This document shows positions 1-8,825 of a stretch of DNA of 48,316 bases, one piece after another; within the stretch, counting starts at the first letter, position 1; each line of letters begins with the position of its first letter. Origin of the DNA: Pseudomonadota bacterium (GTDB lineage Bacteria > Desulfobacterota > Syntrophorhabdia > Syntrophorhabdales > Syntrophorhabdaceae); contig JAPLKB010000029.1 in the NCBI GenBank assembly GCA_026388275.1, positions 1 to 48,316 on the forward strand, given 5' to 3'. Below the pieces are notes generated by a model. It saw nothing but the letters and a program-made list of their open reading frames with translations. It did no database searches and was not told the origin of the DNA. Position numbers and translations under genes: made by a program.

Positions 1-123
1 GGTATGATTACCTACGGTCCCGGCTTTAATGCAGCAGAAAAAATTGCTGAAGACCTGAAGATTAAAAAATGGTGGCCTGAACCACGGGGCGTCAAAGAAG
101 CAAGGGATTTAGGGTTATTTTAG
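1..123 (+). CDS. C-terminal end of FAD-dependent oxidoreductase (partial)
   Basis: The first 123 bases are open in frame 1 and end in TAG at 121-123, so this is the last 40 codons of a gene that starts outside the window. The peptide includes GMITYGPGFNAAEKIAEDL, which lines up with the C-terminus of the next gene (GIGRGQSYNAYKLIAQDF). In phytoene-desaturase-like flavoproteins this segment closes over the FAD. The gene is therefore probably a paralogue of its downstream neighbour, in tandem with it. Only the C-terminal FAD-contacting segment can be seen, so the substrate cannot be inferred. Confidence 0.75.
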   Translation, partial: GMITYGPGFNAAEKIAEDLKIKKWWPEPRGVKEARDLGLF

Positions 124-194
124 CAACGGGAATAAAATGGAATCATTTAATGAAAAAATAAATTTAATGAAGATATAAAAATAAGGAGGTTATT

Positions 195-1880
195 ATGGCA
201 GATAAAAAATACGATGCGGTTATAGTAGGCGGCGGGCATCACGCCACAATCATAGCCTGCTATTTGGCAAGGGCCGGTTTAAAGACGGCGATGTTTGAGA
301 GGTGGCACGAAATGGGCGGCGGTGCCTGCGGCGAAGAACTTCCGGTACCCGGTTTCATTCAGAATGTATGCGCGCATTTTACCAGATTTTATACAAACCC
401 GGCTTATCAGGATTTCGATCTGAGAGATCATGGACTCGTTTATCTCTTCCCTGAAAACAATGAGGCATGGATTTATCCTGACGGCAATTACATCCTGGGT
501 AAGACGATATTCCCGGTTGTTGATCAGTTTACGGGCAGGTGTGAATTTTCTTCGGCGGCGGCCCAGTACACCATTAATGAGATTGCCAAGATCAACCAGG
601 ATGACGCCAACACTGTTGAAGAAATCATCAGGAGATACAAGGCCAAGTGGAGAGATGCATGGCACCATTACCGCTTCAGTGGTACTTCCGAATGGCCTGA
701 AGGACCAGATCCCTTAGAAGCTCTGGCCTACGATACGAAGGACGGCATTGACCCGGATATCGCCTTCGGAACAGTAGGTTATATCGCTACCCATCTGTTC
801 AAGAGCCCTGAGATGCAGACCTTCTATATGAGGGCCATCCAGACGTCCACCGGGTTCTTCCCTCAGGATAGACCTGGTCCCTACTGGCATATCCATGCCC
901 TGGGCCTGATCCTGTCCATGGACTCCGCAGCAATTGTTACCGGAGGTACCCACAGCATTACACATGCTCTGCTCAGGGCTTTTGAAAAATATGGAGGAGA
1001 GTTCTTTGTTCTTAATGAAGTAAAGAGGGTCCTTGTAGACAATAAAAAAGCCTACGGGATCGAGCTTACCAGCGGTGAAAGAATACTTGCCGACATCGTC
1101 GTGAGCGACCTGAATACGGAGCTGACTATAGATGCAGCCGGCAAAGAAAACTGGCCGCCGGAGATCTGGGCAAAAGGCCAGAGACTGAAAGAAAAACCAG
1201 ATTCCCTCTATGATGACAAGGGTTATGAGAGAACCCAGCTCTTCTGGGGAAATGTGGCTCTTATGGAAGCACCAAAATACCCGCAGAATGAACAGCTTGG
1301 TTTTGTTCCCAGACTCTACTTCGGTCCCGCAGATCCCGAGTACTTTCTCTCCGGCCGATACCAGAAGGAAAGATGGGCAACAGGCATTGCCAACCAGCTC
1401 TATCTCCTGGTTGCCCCTGATGTCCAGTGGGATAAGACCCGTGCTCCTGAAGGACGGTTCGCCGCGTTGGTGGAGGAATTTACCTGTCCGTGGAGAAATT
1501 TCAGTGAGCGTGAGTGGCTGCGGATGAAAAAAGAAATAGAAATGAAGTTTGTCAAGGAATGGGGAAAGTACGCTCCGAATGTCAATGAAGAAAACTTCAT
1601 AGCCGCCTGGATCGCAACCCCGGATGACGTTGTCAACAGGAATCCCTGTATGCCTCAGGGCGGTTGGGGTGGTCTTGACGCCCATTATGAATGTTCAGGA
1701 AGAAACAGGCCCATGCCTGAGCTTTCGAGCCAGCGTACGCCCATCAAGAACTATTACATGACGGGTATGTGTATGCACCCTGCCCACGGCATCGGACGCG
1801 GCCAGAGCTACAATGCCTATAAACTGATTGCACAGGATTTTAACCTTAAATACAAACCATGGGAAGAACGCGGTTGGTAG
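195..1880 (+). CDS. FAD-dependent phytoene-desaturase-like oxidoreductase
   Basis: 561 residues. The N-terminus carries a Rossmann dinucleotide-binding segment (VIVGGGHHATIIACYLARAG, residues about 9-28) of the GGGHN/GGGHH type found in phytoene-dehydrogenase-like flavoproteins, followed by the usual acidic residue (FER) for the ribose. The C-terminal segment with HPAHGIGRGQSYNA is the second FAD-contacting motif. Start is ATG at 195 with AAGGAGG at 183-189. No signal peptide or membrane segment is evident, so it is probably cytoplasmic. It follows a gene with a related C-terminus by 71 bp, suggesting a tandem paralogue pair in one transcript. No carotenoid genes are visible nearby, so a carotenoid role should not be assumed; the substrate is unknown. 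Family call is firm, function open. Confidence 0.85.
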   Translation: MADKKYDAVIVGGGHHATIIACYLARAGLKTAMFERWHEMGGGACGEELPVPGFIQNVCAHFTRFYTNPAYQDFDLRDHGLVYLFPENNEAWIYPDGNYILGKTIFPVVDQFTGRCEFSSAAAQYTINEIAKINQDDANTVEEIIRRYKAKWRDAWHHYRFSGTSEWPEGPDPLEALAYDTKDGIDPDIAFGTVGYIATHLFKSPEMQTFYMRAIQTSTGFFPQDRPGPYWHIHALGLILSMDSAAIVTGGTHSITHALLRAFEKYGGEFFVLNEVKRVLVDNKKAYGIELTSGERILADIVVSDLNTELTIDAAGKENWPPEIWAKGQRLKEKPDSLYDDKGYERTQLFWGNVALMEAPKYPQNEQLGFVPRLYFGPADPEYFLSGRYQKERWATGIANQLYLLVAPDVQWDKTRAPEGRFAALVEEFTCPWRNFSEREWLRMKKEIEMKFVKEWGKYAPNVNEENFIAAWIATPDDVVNRNPCMPQGGWGGLDAHYECSGRNRPMPELSSQRTPIKNYYMTGMCMHPAHGIGRGQSYNAYKLIAQDFNLKYKPWEERGW

Positions 1881-1915
1881 AGATAAAGCAAACTGAATTA
1901 ATAGAATGATTTATA

Positions 1916-1960
1916 TGGGGACAGGCCTGTTGTTGTGATACGCAGCACAGGTCTGTCCCA
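1916..1960 (+). terminator. Hairpin after the FAD oxidoreductase, probable terminator
   Basis: The arms at about 1918-1930 and 1947-1959 form a 13-bp stem with one G-U pair, around a 16-nt loop, 36 bp after the stop codon. No T-run follows, so it is not a textbook intrinsic terminator; it may instead protect the mRNA 3' end. From here to 2280 I see no gene. Confidence 0.4.
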
Positions 1961-2286
1961 TACAGGGCTGTCCGTTACCCGTACTTAACACATATGCTAA
2001 ATGATTGTAAGGCATGATGGGCTCCTTTCCTTTATGAGTGTTTCTCGTACTTCACTCTGCCAGAAAAACCCGTCATGTCCTATATATTATCTAATATAGT
2101 ACACTTTGAAGTAGAATTCATCCGCAATCAACCTGTTTTTCAAAATTAAAATATCTGCAAAACTTAAGGCATCGTCAGCTCTAAATAAAGATTACTATTT
2201 TGTCATGTCCACTCTTCTATGTTTTTTTATGCTTGTGACAATCGAGACATTGTTTGAGCATTTTTATTTGAAATAGTTAAAATTGC

Positions 2287-2317
2287 TTGTTCAAATTTGA
2301 AAATTCTTTGCTATACT
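2287..2317 (+). promoter_or_regulatory. Candidate promoter for the DUF3303-like gene
   Basis: TATACT at 2312-2317 is a good -10 box, 38 bp before the ATG at 2355. The upstream TTGTTC (2287-2292) is a weak -35 at a 19-bp spacing. The rest of 1961-2286 holds nothing I can support as a gene. Confidence 0.35.
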
Positions 2318-2354
2318 TATTTAAGGAAGAAAATTCATAAAAAGGGGGACTAAA

Positions 2355-2615
2355 ATGTATATCATGAATATCTGTACATGGACTCCGGAAAACGAAAAAG
2401 AAGTAGAGAAAAGAAGGGCAAAATGGAAATGGCCAAAGGGTGTCAAAGTGATATGCGAGTTTATTGATCTCCAGGGTTGCAGGACAATTAATGTTGTGGA
2501 CACCGACGAAAAAGGTTTGATTCAAAGCAGGGCCGATTGGATAGACATCATGTTTTTTGAGACATTTCCTGTATATCCTTTCGGTGAAAGCAAGGATTTA
2601 TTGAAGAAGAAATAA
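2355..2615 (+). CDS. Small DUF3303-like protein
   Basis: 86 residues. The pattern of an N-terminal beta strand (MYIMNICTW), a charged helix (ENEKEVEKRRAKW), and a later strand ending in a C-terminal Pro/aromatic stretch resembles the DUF3303 family of small alpha-beta proteins. The assignment is by general pattern rather than a diagnostic motif. A GGGGGAC ribosome-binding site lies at about 2344-2350. It stands alone, with its own candidate promoter and a hairpin downstream. No catalytic residues are apparent and the function is unknown. Confidence 0.6.
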   Translation: MYIMNICTWTPENEKEVEKRRAKWKWPKGVKVICEFIDLQGCRTINVVDTDEKGLIQSRADWIDIMFFETFPVYPFGESKDLLKKK

Positions 2616-2619
2616 TTTT

Positions 2620-2673
2620 TTAAGGGTACTGCCCCCTGCTTTATAGATTAATTTAACCCGGCAGTACCCTTAA
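2620..2673. terminator. Strong hairpin between convergent genes
   Basis: A perfect 14-bp inverted repeat (2620-2633 with 2660-2673, arm TTAAGGGTACTGCC) with a 26-nt loop lies 4 bp past the stop of the small plus-strand gene and faces the convergent nitroreductase gene. A T-run precedes rather than follows the stem, so it may act as a bidirectional, non-canonical terminator or a 3'-end stabiliser. Confidence 0.55.
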
Positions 2674-2789
2674 CTTAGTGCTCTTCGAAATATTTTATCA
2701 ATTCAAAACTAAATCTGTTCTTTTTTAAGTCATAATTGTGGATACCGTGGGAATCAAATCTGTATCTTTCACATTGCTCCTGAGTTTTA

Positions 2790-3359
2790 CTATAGGTCGA
2801 GAATAATCTCCGACAAAGGGCGTTTCGGGACATGATGCACATTTTTTTCGTCCCGCCAGTATTTTATATCCCCCTCTTTTGCTTCGTCGATTTCAACAGG
2901 TTCTTTGGGAACACCAAGGGTTATTACGAGCAATATCTCATATTTATCAGGTATTTTCAGCTCAGCCCTTAATCTTTCTCTATTTATTGAAGCTATGATA
3001 CATCCGCCAAAACCAGACTCTACTGCCCCTAACATAATGCTCTGTGCTGCAATTCCATGATTACAACTGAAATTTGCCATAATATCCTTATCGCCGAGGA
3101 TTGTTATATAACCAGCCGGCCTTTCGCCTTCTACGGTACCGTCCCAGTCTTTAAGATAGGCAGCCCAGGTAAGACATGAGAATATTAAGCCGTTTTTTTC
3201 CGGCGTCCATGAGAGGATAAATTTTAAGGGTTGGATATTAGCGGTTGAAGGGGAAAGACGGGCAAGTTCAACAAGGTTTTTAAGTTGTTCTTCGGTAATT
3301 GCCCTTTCCTGGTAAAAACGGCGGTAGCTTCTGTTCTTCCTGATCAGATCATATATCAT
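2790..3359 (-). CDS. Nitroreductase-family FMN protein
   Basis: 189 residues. It has the N-terminal RKNRSYRRF motif that binds the FMN phosphate, followed by LARLSPSTANIQP, which is typical of the nitroreductase fold. A later GIAAQSIMLGAVESGFGGC segment matches the conserved helix and Gly-rich turn. Members are homodimeric NAD(P)H-dependent flavoproteins that reduce nitro, quinone or other conjugated substrates; the substrate cannot be read from the sequence. It follows the epimerase gene at 3402-4328 on the same strand with a 42-bp gap, so the two may be cotranscribed. No strong Shine-Dalgarno site precedes the ATG. Confidence 0.85.
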   Translation of the reverse strand: MIYDLIRKNRSYRRFYQERAITEEQLKNLVELARLSPSTANIQPLKFILSWTPEKNGLIFSCLTWAAYLKDWDGTVEGERPAGYITILGDKDIMANFSCNHGIAAQSIMLGAVESGFGGCIIASINRERLRAELKIPDKYEILLVITLGVPKEPVEIDEAKEGDIKYWRDEKNVHHVPKRPLSEIILDL

Positions 3360-3401
3360 AATTTAAGATTAGCATAATTTAAGATTTTTAAAACATGTTT
3401 T

Positions 3402-4328
3402 TTATGCCTTATTTTTTTCATATTGCAGCAAATCTGCCGCAGCATCTCTGAGAACAGGGAGCTTAAAGACAAAACCTTGCTTTGTAAGCACATCAGGCAG
3501 GACCCTTTGTCCGTCAAGGAAAACCTGTGAGAATTCTCCAAGTATGCTTCGCAAAAACCAGGCAGGCATTACAGGTAAAAGTGGATTCATTTTTAGTATA
3601 CCGTTAAGAATGTTTGCCATTTCACGGTTTTTAACTGGCAGTGGAGAAGTAAAATTGACAGGACCTCTGATATCATTGTGCTCAAGAAGAAATTCAAATA
3701 TTCCCGCCACATCCCTTTCATGAATCCAGGAAAACCATTGTTCACCGCTTCCCCAGGGAGTACAGGCATGAAAGCGGGCAAGCACCATCAATCTTGGGAA
3801 TGCACCGCCGTGTCTGCCGAGGACAATACCGAACCTGCACAGTATAACCCTTACACCGTCATCCTCTGCCTTTAAAGCTGTCTGTTCCCAAGCTGAAGCA
3901 ACCCTTGCAAGAAAGGTATTGCCGGATTTAACGCTTTCATTAATAGCAGGTTCACCGCAAGGGCCATAATAGCCTGCGCCTGAAGCATTAAAAAGAGTTA
4001 CTCCCTTTGCCCTTGACTTTTTCATTGCATCAACAATGCGAGAAGTAGAAATAATCCTTGTTTCAAGAATCTCCTTCTTAACGCTCTTTGTCCATCTTTG
4101 AAAGATAGAAGCCCCGGTTAGATTAACAACTGCTTCGTGACCGGCAATCTGCCTCTGCCAGTCTCCTTCAGCTAATGGGTCGCCGCTGATGATACTAATA
4201 CCCTGATTAAAGTAATTATTCGCAACCGGTTTACGGACAAGCATTGTTACTTTATGCCCCTTTCCAATAAATACCCTGCAGAGGTATTGCCCCAGAAAAC
4301 CGGTTCCGCCGGTTAGGAAGATCTTCAT
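3402..4328 (-). CDS. NAD(P)-binding epimerase, TIGR01777/YfcH type (SDR39U1)
   Basis: 308 residues. It opens with the Rossmann motif TGGTGFLGQYLCRVF (residues 6-20). NLTGASIFQRWT and FNASGAGYYG are characteristic of the YfcH/SDR39U1 branch of extended short-chain dehydrogenases, and the C-terminal DUF1731-like tail (RVLPDVLTKQGFVF) is complete. The biochemical substrate of the family is not established. Start is ATG with GAAAGGAGAG directly upstream. It is divergent from the DUF2071-like gene at 4401, and this pair sits beside a photolyase gene; similar neighbourhoods in other bacteria carry light- or stress-related genes, which is inference here. Confidence 0.88.
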   Translation of the reverse strand: MKIFLTGGTGFLGQYLCRVFIGKGHKVTMLVRKPVANNYFNQGISIISGDPLAEGDWQRQIAGHEAVVNLTGASIFQRWTKSVKKEILETRIISTSRIVDAMKKSRAKGVTLFNASGAGYYGPCGEPAINESVKSGNTFLARVASAWEQTALKAEDDGVRVILCRFGIVLGRHGGAFPRLMVLARFHACTPWGSGEQWFSWIHERDVAGIFEFLLEHNDIRGPVNFTSPLPVKNREMANILNGILKMNPLLPVMPAWFLRSILGEFSQVFLDGQRVLPDVLTKQGFVFKLPVLRDAAADLLQYEKNKA

Positions 4329-4382
4329 ATCTCTCCTTTCACAAAATATACTTTTGCAATATCATTTTATAACAATGTCCGA

Positions 4383-4388
4383 TATAAT
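4383..4388 (+). promoter_or_regulatory. Candidate -10 box for the DUF2071-like gene
   Basis: A consensus TATAAT lies 13 bp before the ATG at 4401, in the 72-bp divergent gap. There is no good -35 at 16-18 bp. If used, the mRNA would be nearly leaderless, which fits the absence of a Shine-Dalgarno site. Confidence 0.35.
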
Positions 4389-4400
4389 AAAAATGATTAT

Positions 4401-5132
4401 ATGAGCATTTTCCCTTCATTTGCCGTTCAGATGGACATTCATGATATTCTATACCTTTCCTGGCTCATACCTGAAAAAAGGTTGCAACCCGCCATTCCTG
4501 CTCATATGCATTTTGCTTTAACACATGAAGGTCAAACAATCATCTCAATTGTCATTTTTCGGAGTAAAAATGTCGTTTCATCTTTTTTCCCGTTTCTTCA
4601 TTTTTCATATAATCAGGCAAACATACGTGCTTATGTGATTGACCCTGTAAGCGGGATGCCTGCAGTTTTCTTTATTAAGAGCGGCATTACCTCACCATTT
4701 GTTTCCTTCGTAACGGGACTTTTGAAAATACCCTGGAATTCTATCTCCATGTGTCTTGATGTCCGGTACAAGAATGATCATCTTTATCAATATCACGTTG
4801 AGGGCAATTGGGAGGAGCATTTCAACATAGAATTAAAAGAAGATTTTAACCCTTTAGATCCTGCCCCTTTTCAAAATCTCGAAGAGGCAGCCAGGTTTCT
4901 CACATGTCCTGCCGTAGGTTTCTATGGAAGATCAGAAAAACTTATCCGCTTTGAGGTAAATCACTCGGCGATTAAACCTTCAAACGGAAGGCTTATATCA
5001 ATACAGTGTCCTATACTGGTCAATTCAGGGCTTATCATAAACAATGAGCTGGAAACCCCAAACAGTATACTCATTGCTCCTTATGGCCATTTCACTGTTT
5101 TTATGCCGCCGGCAATGATTTCCATACAATAG
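4401..5132 (+). CDS. DUF2071-like (acetoacetate-decarboxylase-fold) protein
   Basis: 243 residues. The opening with a conserved Trp after LYLSW, then IPEKRLQPAIPAHMHF, resembles the start of DUF2071/YqjF proteins, where a similar phrase leads into a beta-barrel related to acetoacetate decarboxylase. No catalytic Lys can be confidently assigned. It is followed 12 bp later by a membrane protein gene and then by a photolyase gene, suggesting one operon. The start is uncertain because no ribosome-binding site is visible. Function unknown. Confidence 0.6.
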   Translation: MSIFPSFAVQMDIHDILYLSWLIPEKRLQPAIPAHMHFALTHEGQTIISIVIFRSKNVVSSFFPFLHFSYNQANIRAYVIDPVSGMPAVFFIKSGITSPFVSFVTGLLKIPWNSISMCLDVRYKNDHLYQYHVEGNWEEHFNIELKEDFNPLDPAPFQNLEEAARFLTCPAVGFYGRSEKLIRFEVNHSAIKPSNGRLISIQCPILVNSGLIINNELETPNSILIAPYGHFTVFMPPAMISIQ

Positions 5133-5144
5133 AAAGGAGAAGAT

Positions 5145-5588
5145 ATGCATCAAGTATTGACAGGTTTTATCTCAGGAGCAATTTCCGGGATTATTATGGG
5201 TTTAACTTCTGATATTCTTTTTCGTCTTCATATCTTCAAGTCCAGCATGATTATTGTCGATGGTTCCTTCCTGTTCCGAACGCTCAGACTTAAAGACAAC
5301 CCTCTTCTTCTTTATACGGCAGGTCTTTTTATACACCTCATGACAAGCGGTGTCTTCGGCGCTGCTTACGTCTTTGCATCGAAGCTGTTTGGTTTTAACA
5401 GCCTTTCTTTCGGGCTTGTCTGCCTCTATATCCTGATGCTCTGGCTGTCTATGCTTTTTATCGCCCTGCCCATTGCAGGTGAAGGATTTCTCGGAAATAA
5501 ATCGGGGCCGCTTACATGGCTTGAACAGCTTTTGCTTCATGGAATATTTTTTGTCTTCTATTATGTGCCCCTGAAAGTTTTTTTGTAG
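5145..5588 (+). CDS. Small integral membrane protein, unknown
   Basis: 147 residues with about four hydrophobic segments (roughly residues 5-25, 48-68, 76-98 and 122-145). It starts 12 bp after the upstream gene behind GAAAGGAGAAG. No motif is recognised. It may belong with its neighbours (DUF2071-like protein, photolyase) in one transcript. The protein is most likely in the inner membrane; no further function can be inferred. Confidence 0.65.
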   Translation: MHQVLTGFISGAISGIIMGLTSDILFRLHIFKSSMIIVDGSFLFRTLRLKDNPLLLYTAGLFIHLMTSGVFGAAYVFASKLFGFNSLSFGLVCLYILMLWLSMLFIALPIAGEGFLGNKSGPLTWLEQLLLHGIFFVFYYVPLKVFL

Positions 5589-5690
5589 TATTCTTGAGAG
5601 ACATAGGTTTATCAATTTAAAGGCTTTCTTAACCGCGGGCATCTATGAAGGACGTAAACTGATTATGATTCGAAAAACTGACATTGGGAT

Positions 5691-7037
5691 ATGCTAAGGG
5701 ATAGAATATCAACTATCAAGGAAGGGCCCGACAATAGCGGTTCCATTGTCTACTGGATGAGCCGCGATCAAAGAATAGAAGACAACTGGGCGCTCATCTA
5801 TTCACAGGAACTGGCGCTTAGAAAAAATGCGCCTCTTGCGGTGGTTTTCTGCATCGCACCCGGTTTTCTCGATGCAGCACTGCGCCAGTATAACTTTTTG
5901 CTGACAGGATTGAAAGAACTCCAGTGGAGACTGAAAGAACTCAATGTCCCTTTTTTTCTATTAACCGGAGACCCTGGAACCGCCATCCTAAAGTTTGTAA
6001 ACGATCAGAAGGTTTCTGCCCTCGTAACCGATTTTGATCCGCTTAGAATAAAAAGGGGATGGAAGAATAAAGTCGCACAAAACATAAAGATCCCCTTTTT
6101 TGAGGTGGATGCTCATAATATTGTGCCCTGCACTATAGTATCACAAAAGGCAGAGTATGGGGCTTACACGATCAGAAAAAAAATTCAGAGAGCCTTACCT
6201 CTTTTTATGGACGCTTTTCCTTTTATACAAAAGCATCCTTTTACATGGATGAAAGTAACGCCTCCCATTGAATGGGACGTAATTTTGAATTCACTTAAGA
6301 TCAATAGAAGTGTAAAGGATGCTGACTGGATTGCTCCCGGAGAACACCATGCACACAAAGCACTGGAAAGATTCATTGAAGAAAAACTCGAAGGCTATGA
6401 AACAGGAAGAAACAACCCTTCAAGGCATGGCCAATCCGGTCTTTCTCCCTACCTTCACTTCGGTCAGCTTTCAGCGCAGCGCGTTGTCCTTGAGGTTGAA
6501 AAAAGCTGCGTTCCGGTTCTTTCGAAAAATGCCTTTCTTGAGGAACTTATAGTTCGCAGGGAACTATCAGACAACTATTGTTTTTATAACCATAATTATG
6601 ACCGTTTCGAGGGTTTCCCCGGGTGGGCGCAGAAGACACTGAATATGCACAGACAGGACATGAGATCCTATATTTATTCCAGGGAAGTATTGGAAGATGC
6701 GGCAACACACGACAAACTTTGGAATGCCGCCCAGAAAGAAATGGTAAAATGCGGCAAGATGCATGGCTATATGAGAATGTACTGGGCAAAAAAGATACTT
6801 GAGTGGACAAATTCCCCGGAAGAGGCCATGAGTGTAGCTATATATCTCAACGACAAATACGAACTTGACGGCAGAGACCCTAACGGATATGCCGGTATCG
6901 CCTGGAGCATCGGTGGAGTCCACGATAGGGCATGGAATGAAAGAGTTATTTTTGGAAAAATTCGTTACATGAGTTATAATGGTTGCAAATCAAAGTTCAA
7001 CATCAAGGAATACATTGATCGGGGAGGAGGGTTATGA
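5691..7037 (+). CDS. Deoxyribodipyrimidine photolyase, class II
   Basis: 448 residues. The N-terminal alpha/beta domain begins with VYWMSRDQRIEDNWAL, the usual opening of class II CPD photolyases, and the C-terminal FAD domain ends with the class II signature DPNGYAGIAWSIGGVHDRAW (residues about 399-418) then IFGKIRYMS. These enzymes split UV-induced cyclobutane pyrimidine dimers using FADH- and blue light. The length fits the class. The gene overlaps the next one by ATGA. Only a weak ribosome-binding site precedes the ATG. A photolyase implies occasional light exposure, notable if the organism is a strict anaerobe. Confidence 0.95.
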   Translation: MLRDRISTIKEGPDNSGSIVYWMSRDQRIEDNWALIYSQELALRKNAPLAVVFCIAPGFLDAALRQYNFLLTGLKELQWRLKELNVPFFLLTGDPGTAILKFVNDQKVSALVTDFDPLRIKRGWKNKVAQNIKIPFFEVDAHNIVPCTIVSQKAEYGAYTIRKKIQRALPLFMDAFPFIQKHPFTWMKVTPPIEWDVILNSLKINRSVKDADWIAPGEHHAHKALERFIEEKLEGYETGRNNPSRHGQSGLSPYLHFGQLSAQRVVLEVEKSCVPVLSKNAFLEELIVRRELSDNYCFYNHNYDRFEGFPGWAQKTLNMHRQDMRSYIYSREVLEDAATHDKLWNAAQKEMVKCGKMHGYMRMYWAKKILEWTNSPEEAMSVAIYLNDKYELDGRDPNGYAGIAWSIGGVHDRAWNERVIFGKIRYMSYNGCKSKFNIKEYIDRGGGL

Positions 7038-7552
7038 GTAGGAAAACAGAAAGGAAAAGTCGAAATACGGTCATTCAGGATGAACAAATACCTGTGGCGG
7101 CAAATAAAGGAAACGTATTCGTACCGGAGAGATTGAGAGTCCTGGATAAAGAAGAACATTTTGGGGTTCTTGCTACCAGCGACAACGGAAAACCTTACAC
7201 TTCCCTTGTTGCTTATGCACTATCACCGGATTTAAAAAATATTATTTTTACAACGTCAAAGAAAACAAGCAAATATAGAAACATTCTTCATTCTAACCAC
7301 GTTGCGCTGCTTATAGATAACCGCATTCAATCTCAACAAAAGCTGCTTGAAACAGAAGTAATAACCGTTATCGGAACCGCAAAACCAATTAGGAGAGGCA
7401 AGATATGGAAGGAACTTGCAATGGTATTTCTCGGTAAACATCCTGAATTTGACTCGTTCCTGGTCTCCCCTGCTACAGCTCTCATAGCAATAGAGATCAC
7501 CCGATGCATACATGTTAGCAGCTTTCAAACACTATCAATATGTGACTATTGA
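7034..7552 (+). CDS. Pyridoxamine 5'-phosphate oxidase-like FMN-binding protein
   Basis: 172 residues. The core from about residue 38 (HFGVLATSDNGKPYTSLVAY) through IIFTTSKKTSKYRNILHSNHVALLIDNR is the split-barrel FMN-binding fold of the PNPOx-like superfamily. The member is probably a flavin or heme-type reductase rather than a vitamin B6 enzyme, because the pyridoxal-binding C-terminal region is absent. It overlaps the photolyase stop by 4 bp, indicating translational coupling. Substrate unknown. Confidence 0.8.
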   Translation: MSRKTERKSRNTVIQDEQIPVAANKGNVFVPERLRVLDKEEHFGVLATSDNGKPYTSLVAYALSPDLKNIIFTTSKKTSKYRNILHSNHVALLIDNRIQSQQKLLETEVITVIGTAKPIRRGKIWKELAMVFLGKHPEFDSFLVSPATALIAIEITRCIHVSSFQTLSICDY

Positions 7553-7588
7553 TATCTCCGGTAAGGCACTATAAAGCAGCGGCCGATG

Positions 7589-8065
7589 TCAAACCCTGTT
7601 ACGGCAGCGTGTGATCCCTACCGCTGTTCGGGTCATCACTACCTCGTGATTCTGATTCAACACTTCCACGAATGACCGGACAACTCCCCGATCAGGCTTT
7701 GATTTGGAGCGTCTTGCTTCCAGAACCCTTACTCGTATAGAAAGCTCATCGCCTGGCCGTACCGGTTTGGGCCAGCGCAATTCATCAGCACCGGGTGAAC
7801 CAAGGCTCGCAACATGTGAAATATAGTTGTCGACAAGCAGTCTCATTGCCAGTGCTGCCGTATGCCATCCGCTTGCGATAAGGCTGCCGAATCCGGTCTT
7901 TCGGGCAGCAATCGGATCAACATGGAAGGTCTGTGGGTCATATCGTTTCGCAAATTCAATGATTTCCTCTTCAGTCACCACTATAGATCCAAATTCATAC
8001 ATTGCGCCAGGTACATAATCCTCGAAATACCGCTCATCGATGGGCACGTTAAAAACAGAATTCAT
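7589..8065 (-). CDS. MaoC-family hydratase (hotdog fold)
   Basis: 158 residues. FAKRYDPQTFHVDPIAA (residues about 38-54) contains the Asp and His of the R-specific enoyl-CoA hydratase active site, and SGWHTAALAMRL follows as in MaoC proteins. Such enzymes hydrate trans-2-enoyl-CoA to R-3-hydroxyacyl-CoA. It is convergent with the PNPOx-like gene (36-bp gap) and on the same strand as the FMN reductase upstream. The physiological substrate is not evident. Confidence 0.88.
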   Translation of the reverse strand: MNSVFNVPIDERYFEDYVPGAMYEFGSIVVTEEEIIEFAKRYDPQTFHVDPIAARKTGFGSLIASGWHTAALAMRLLVDNYISHVASLGSPGADELRWPKPVRPGDELSIRVRVLEARRSKSKPDRGVVRSFVEVLNQNHEVVMTRTAVGITRCRNRV

Positions 8066-8131
8066 TATTATTCACCGCCGTTTTGTGAAGTACCCGAAAT
8101 AGCAGATCTTGCTTTTGAACATGACTTAACA

Positions 8132-8713
8132 TCATTTCAAATTCAGCCTTTTGGTCCAGCTAATCAAACTTTCAATCAATTCCTTTATTTTGCTTCTTGT
8201 TTTTTCGTCTGCCAGATTCCCATTCTCATCAATTTTTTGTTCAACAAAGGGAATCATTATTTCCGGCTGGTTTAACGGGTAGACATTGAGGAAGACAAGC
8301 GTCTGCCGGAGGTGATACTGTGCCCTTGCAGTTCCGAGCATTCCTATGGAAGCACCCATAAGCGCCAGAGGTTTACCAGAGAATACGTTATCTCCGTAAG
8401 GGCGTGACGCCCAGTCAATTGCATTTTTAAGCACACCTGGTACGGAATAGTTATATTCCGGCGTAGCGATTAAAATTGCATCAGCCGCCCTGATCTTCTG
8501 CTTAAATTCCTTTACCCGCTCCGGCATCTGACTTTCAAGGTCCTGATTGAAGGGTGGTATGCCTTCGAGATCAAAAATATCAAGCTCAGCCTCTTCAGGG
8601 AGAAGTTCAACCGCTGCTCTCAAGATCGCCTTGTTAAAAGAACCTTTTCTAAGACTTCCCGCAAAGCCAAGAATAGAAATTTTTTTGCTTCCTGTTCCCT
8701 CAGCATTTCCCAT
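8132..8713 (-). CDS. NAD(P)H-dependent FMN reductase
   Basis: 193 residues of flavodoxin-like fold. GFAGSLRKGSFNKAI (residues 16-30) is the phosphate-binding loop, and ATPEYNYSVPGVLKNAIDW is the hallmark of the NADPH-dependent FMN reductase/azoreductase group. It probably supplies reduced flavin or reduces quinones or azo compounds. The ATG is preceded by AAAGGAGCGAG. It lies 66 bp upstream of the MaoC gene on the same strand. Confidence 0.9.
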   Translation of the reverse strand: MGNAEGTGSKKISILGFAGSLRKGSFNKAILRAAVELLPEEAELDIFDLEGIPPFNQDLESQMPERVKEFKQKIRAADAILIATPEYNYSVPGVLKNAIDWASRPYGDNVFSGKPLALMGASIGMLGTARAQYHLRQTLVFLNVYPLNQPEIMIPFVEQKIDENGNLADEKTRSKIKELIESLISWTKRLNLK

Positions 8714-8825
8714 AATCTCGCTCCTTTTTTAGGATTTTTTAACAGTCTTTTTTCCGGCTGTGTTCACAGTATAGTAATGCGCTTTAATCTTGTCAATGGG
8801 TTGCAGAAACACCCTTGAGGCATTA

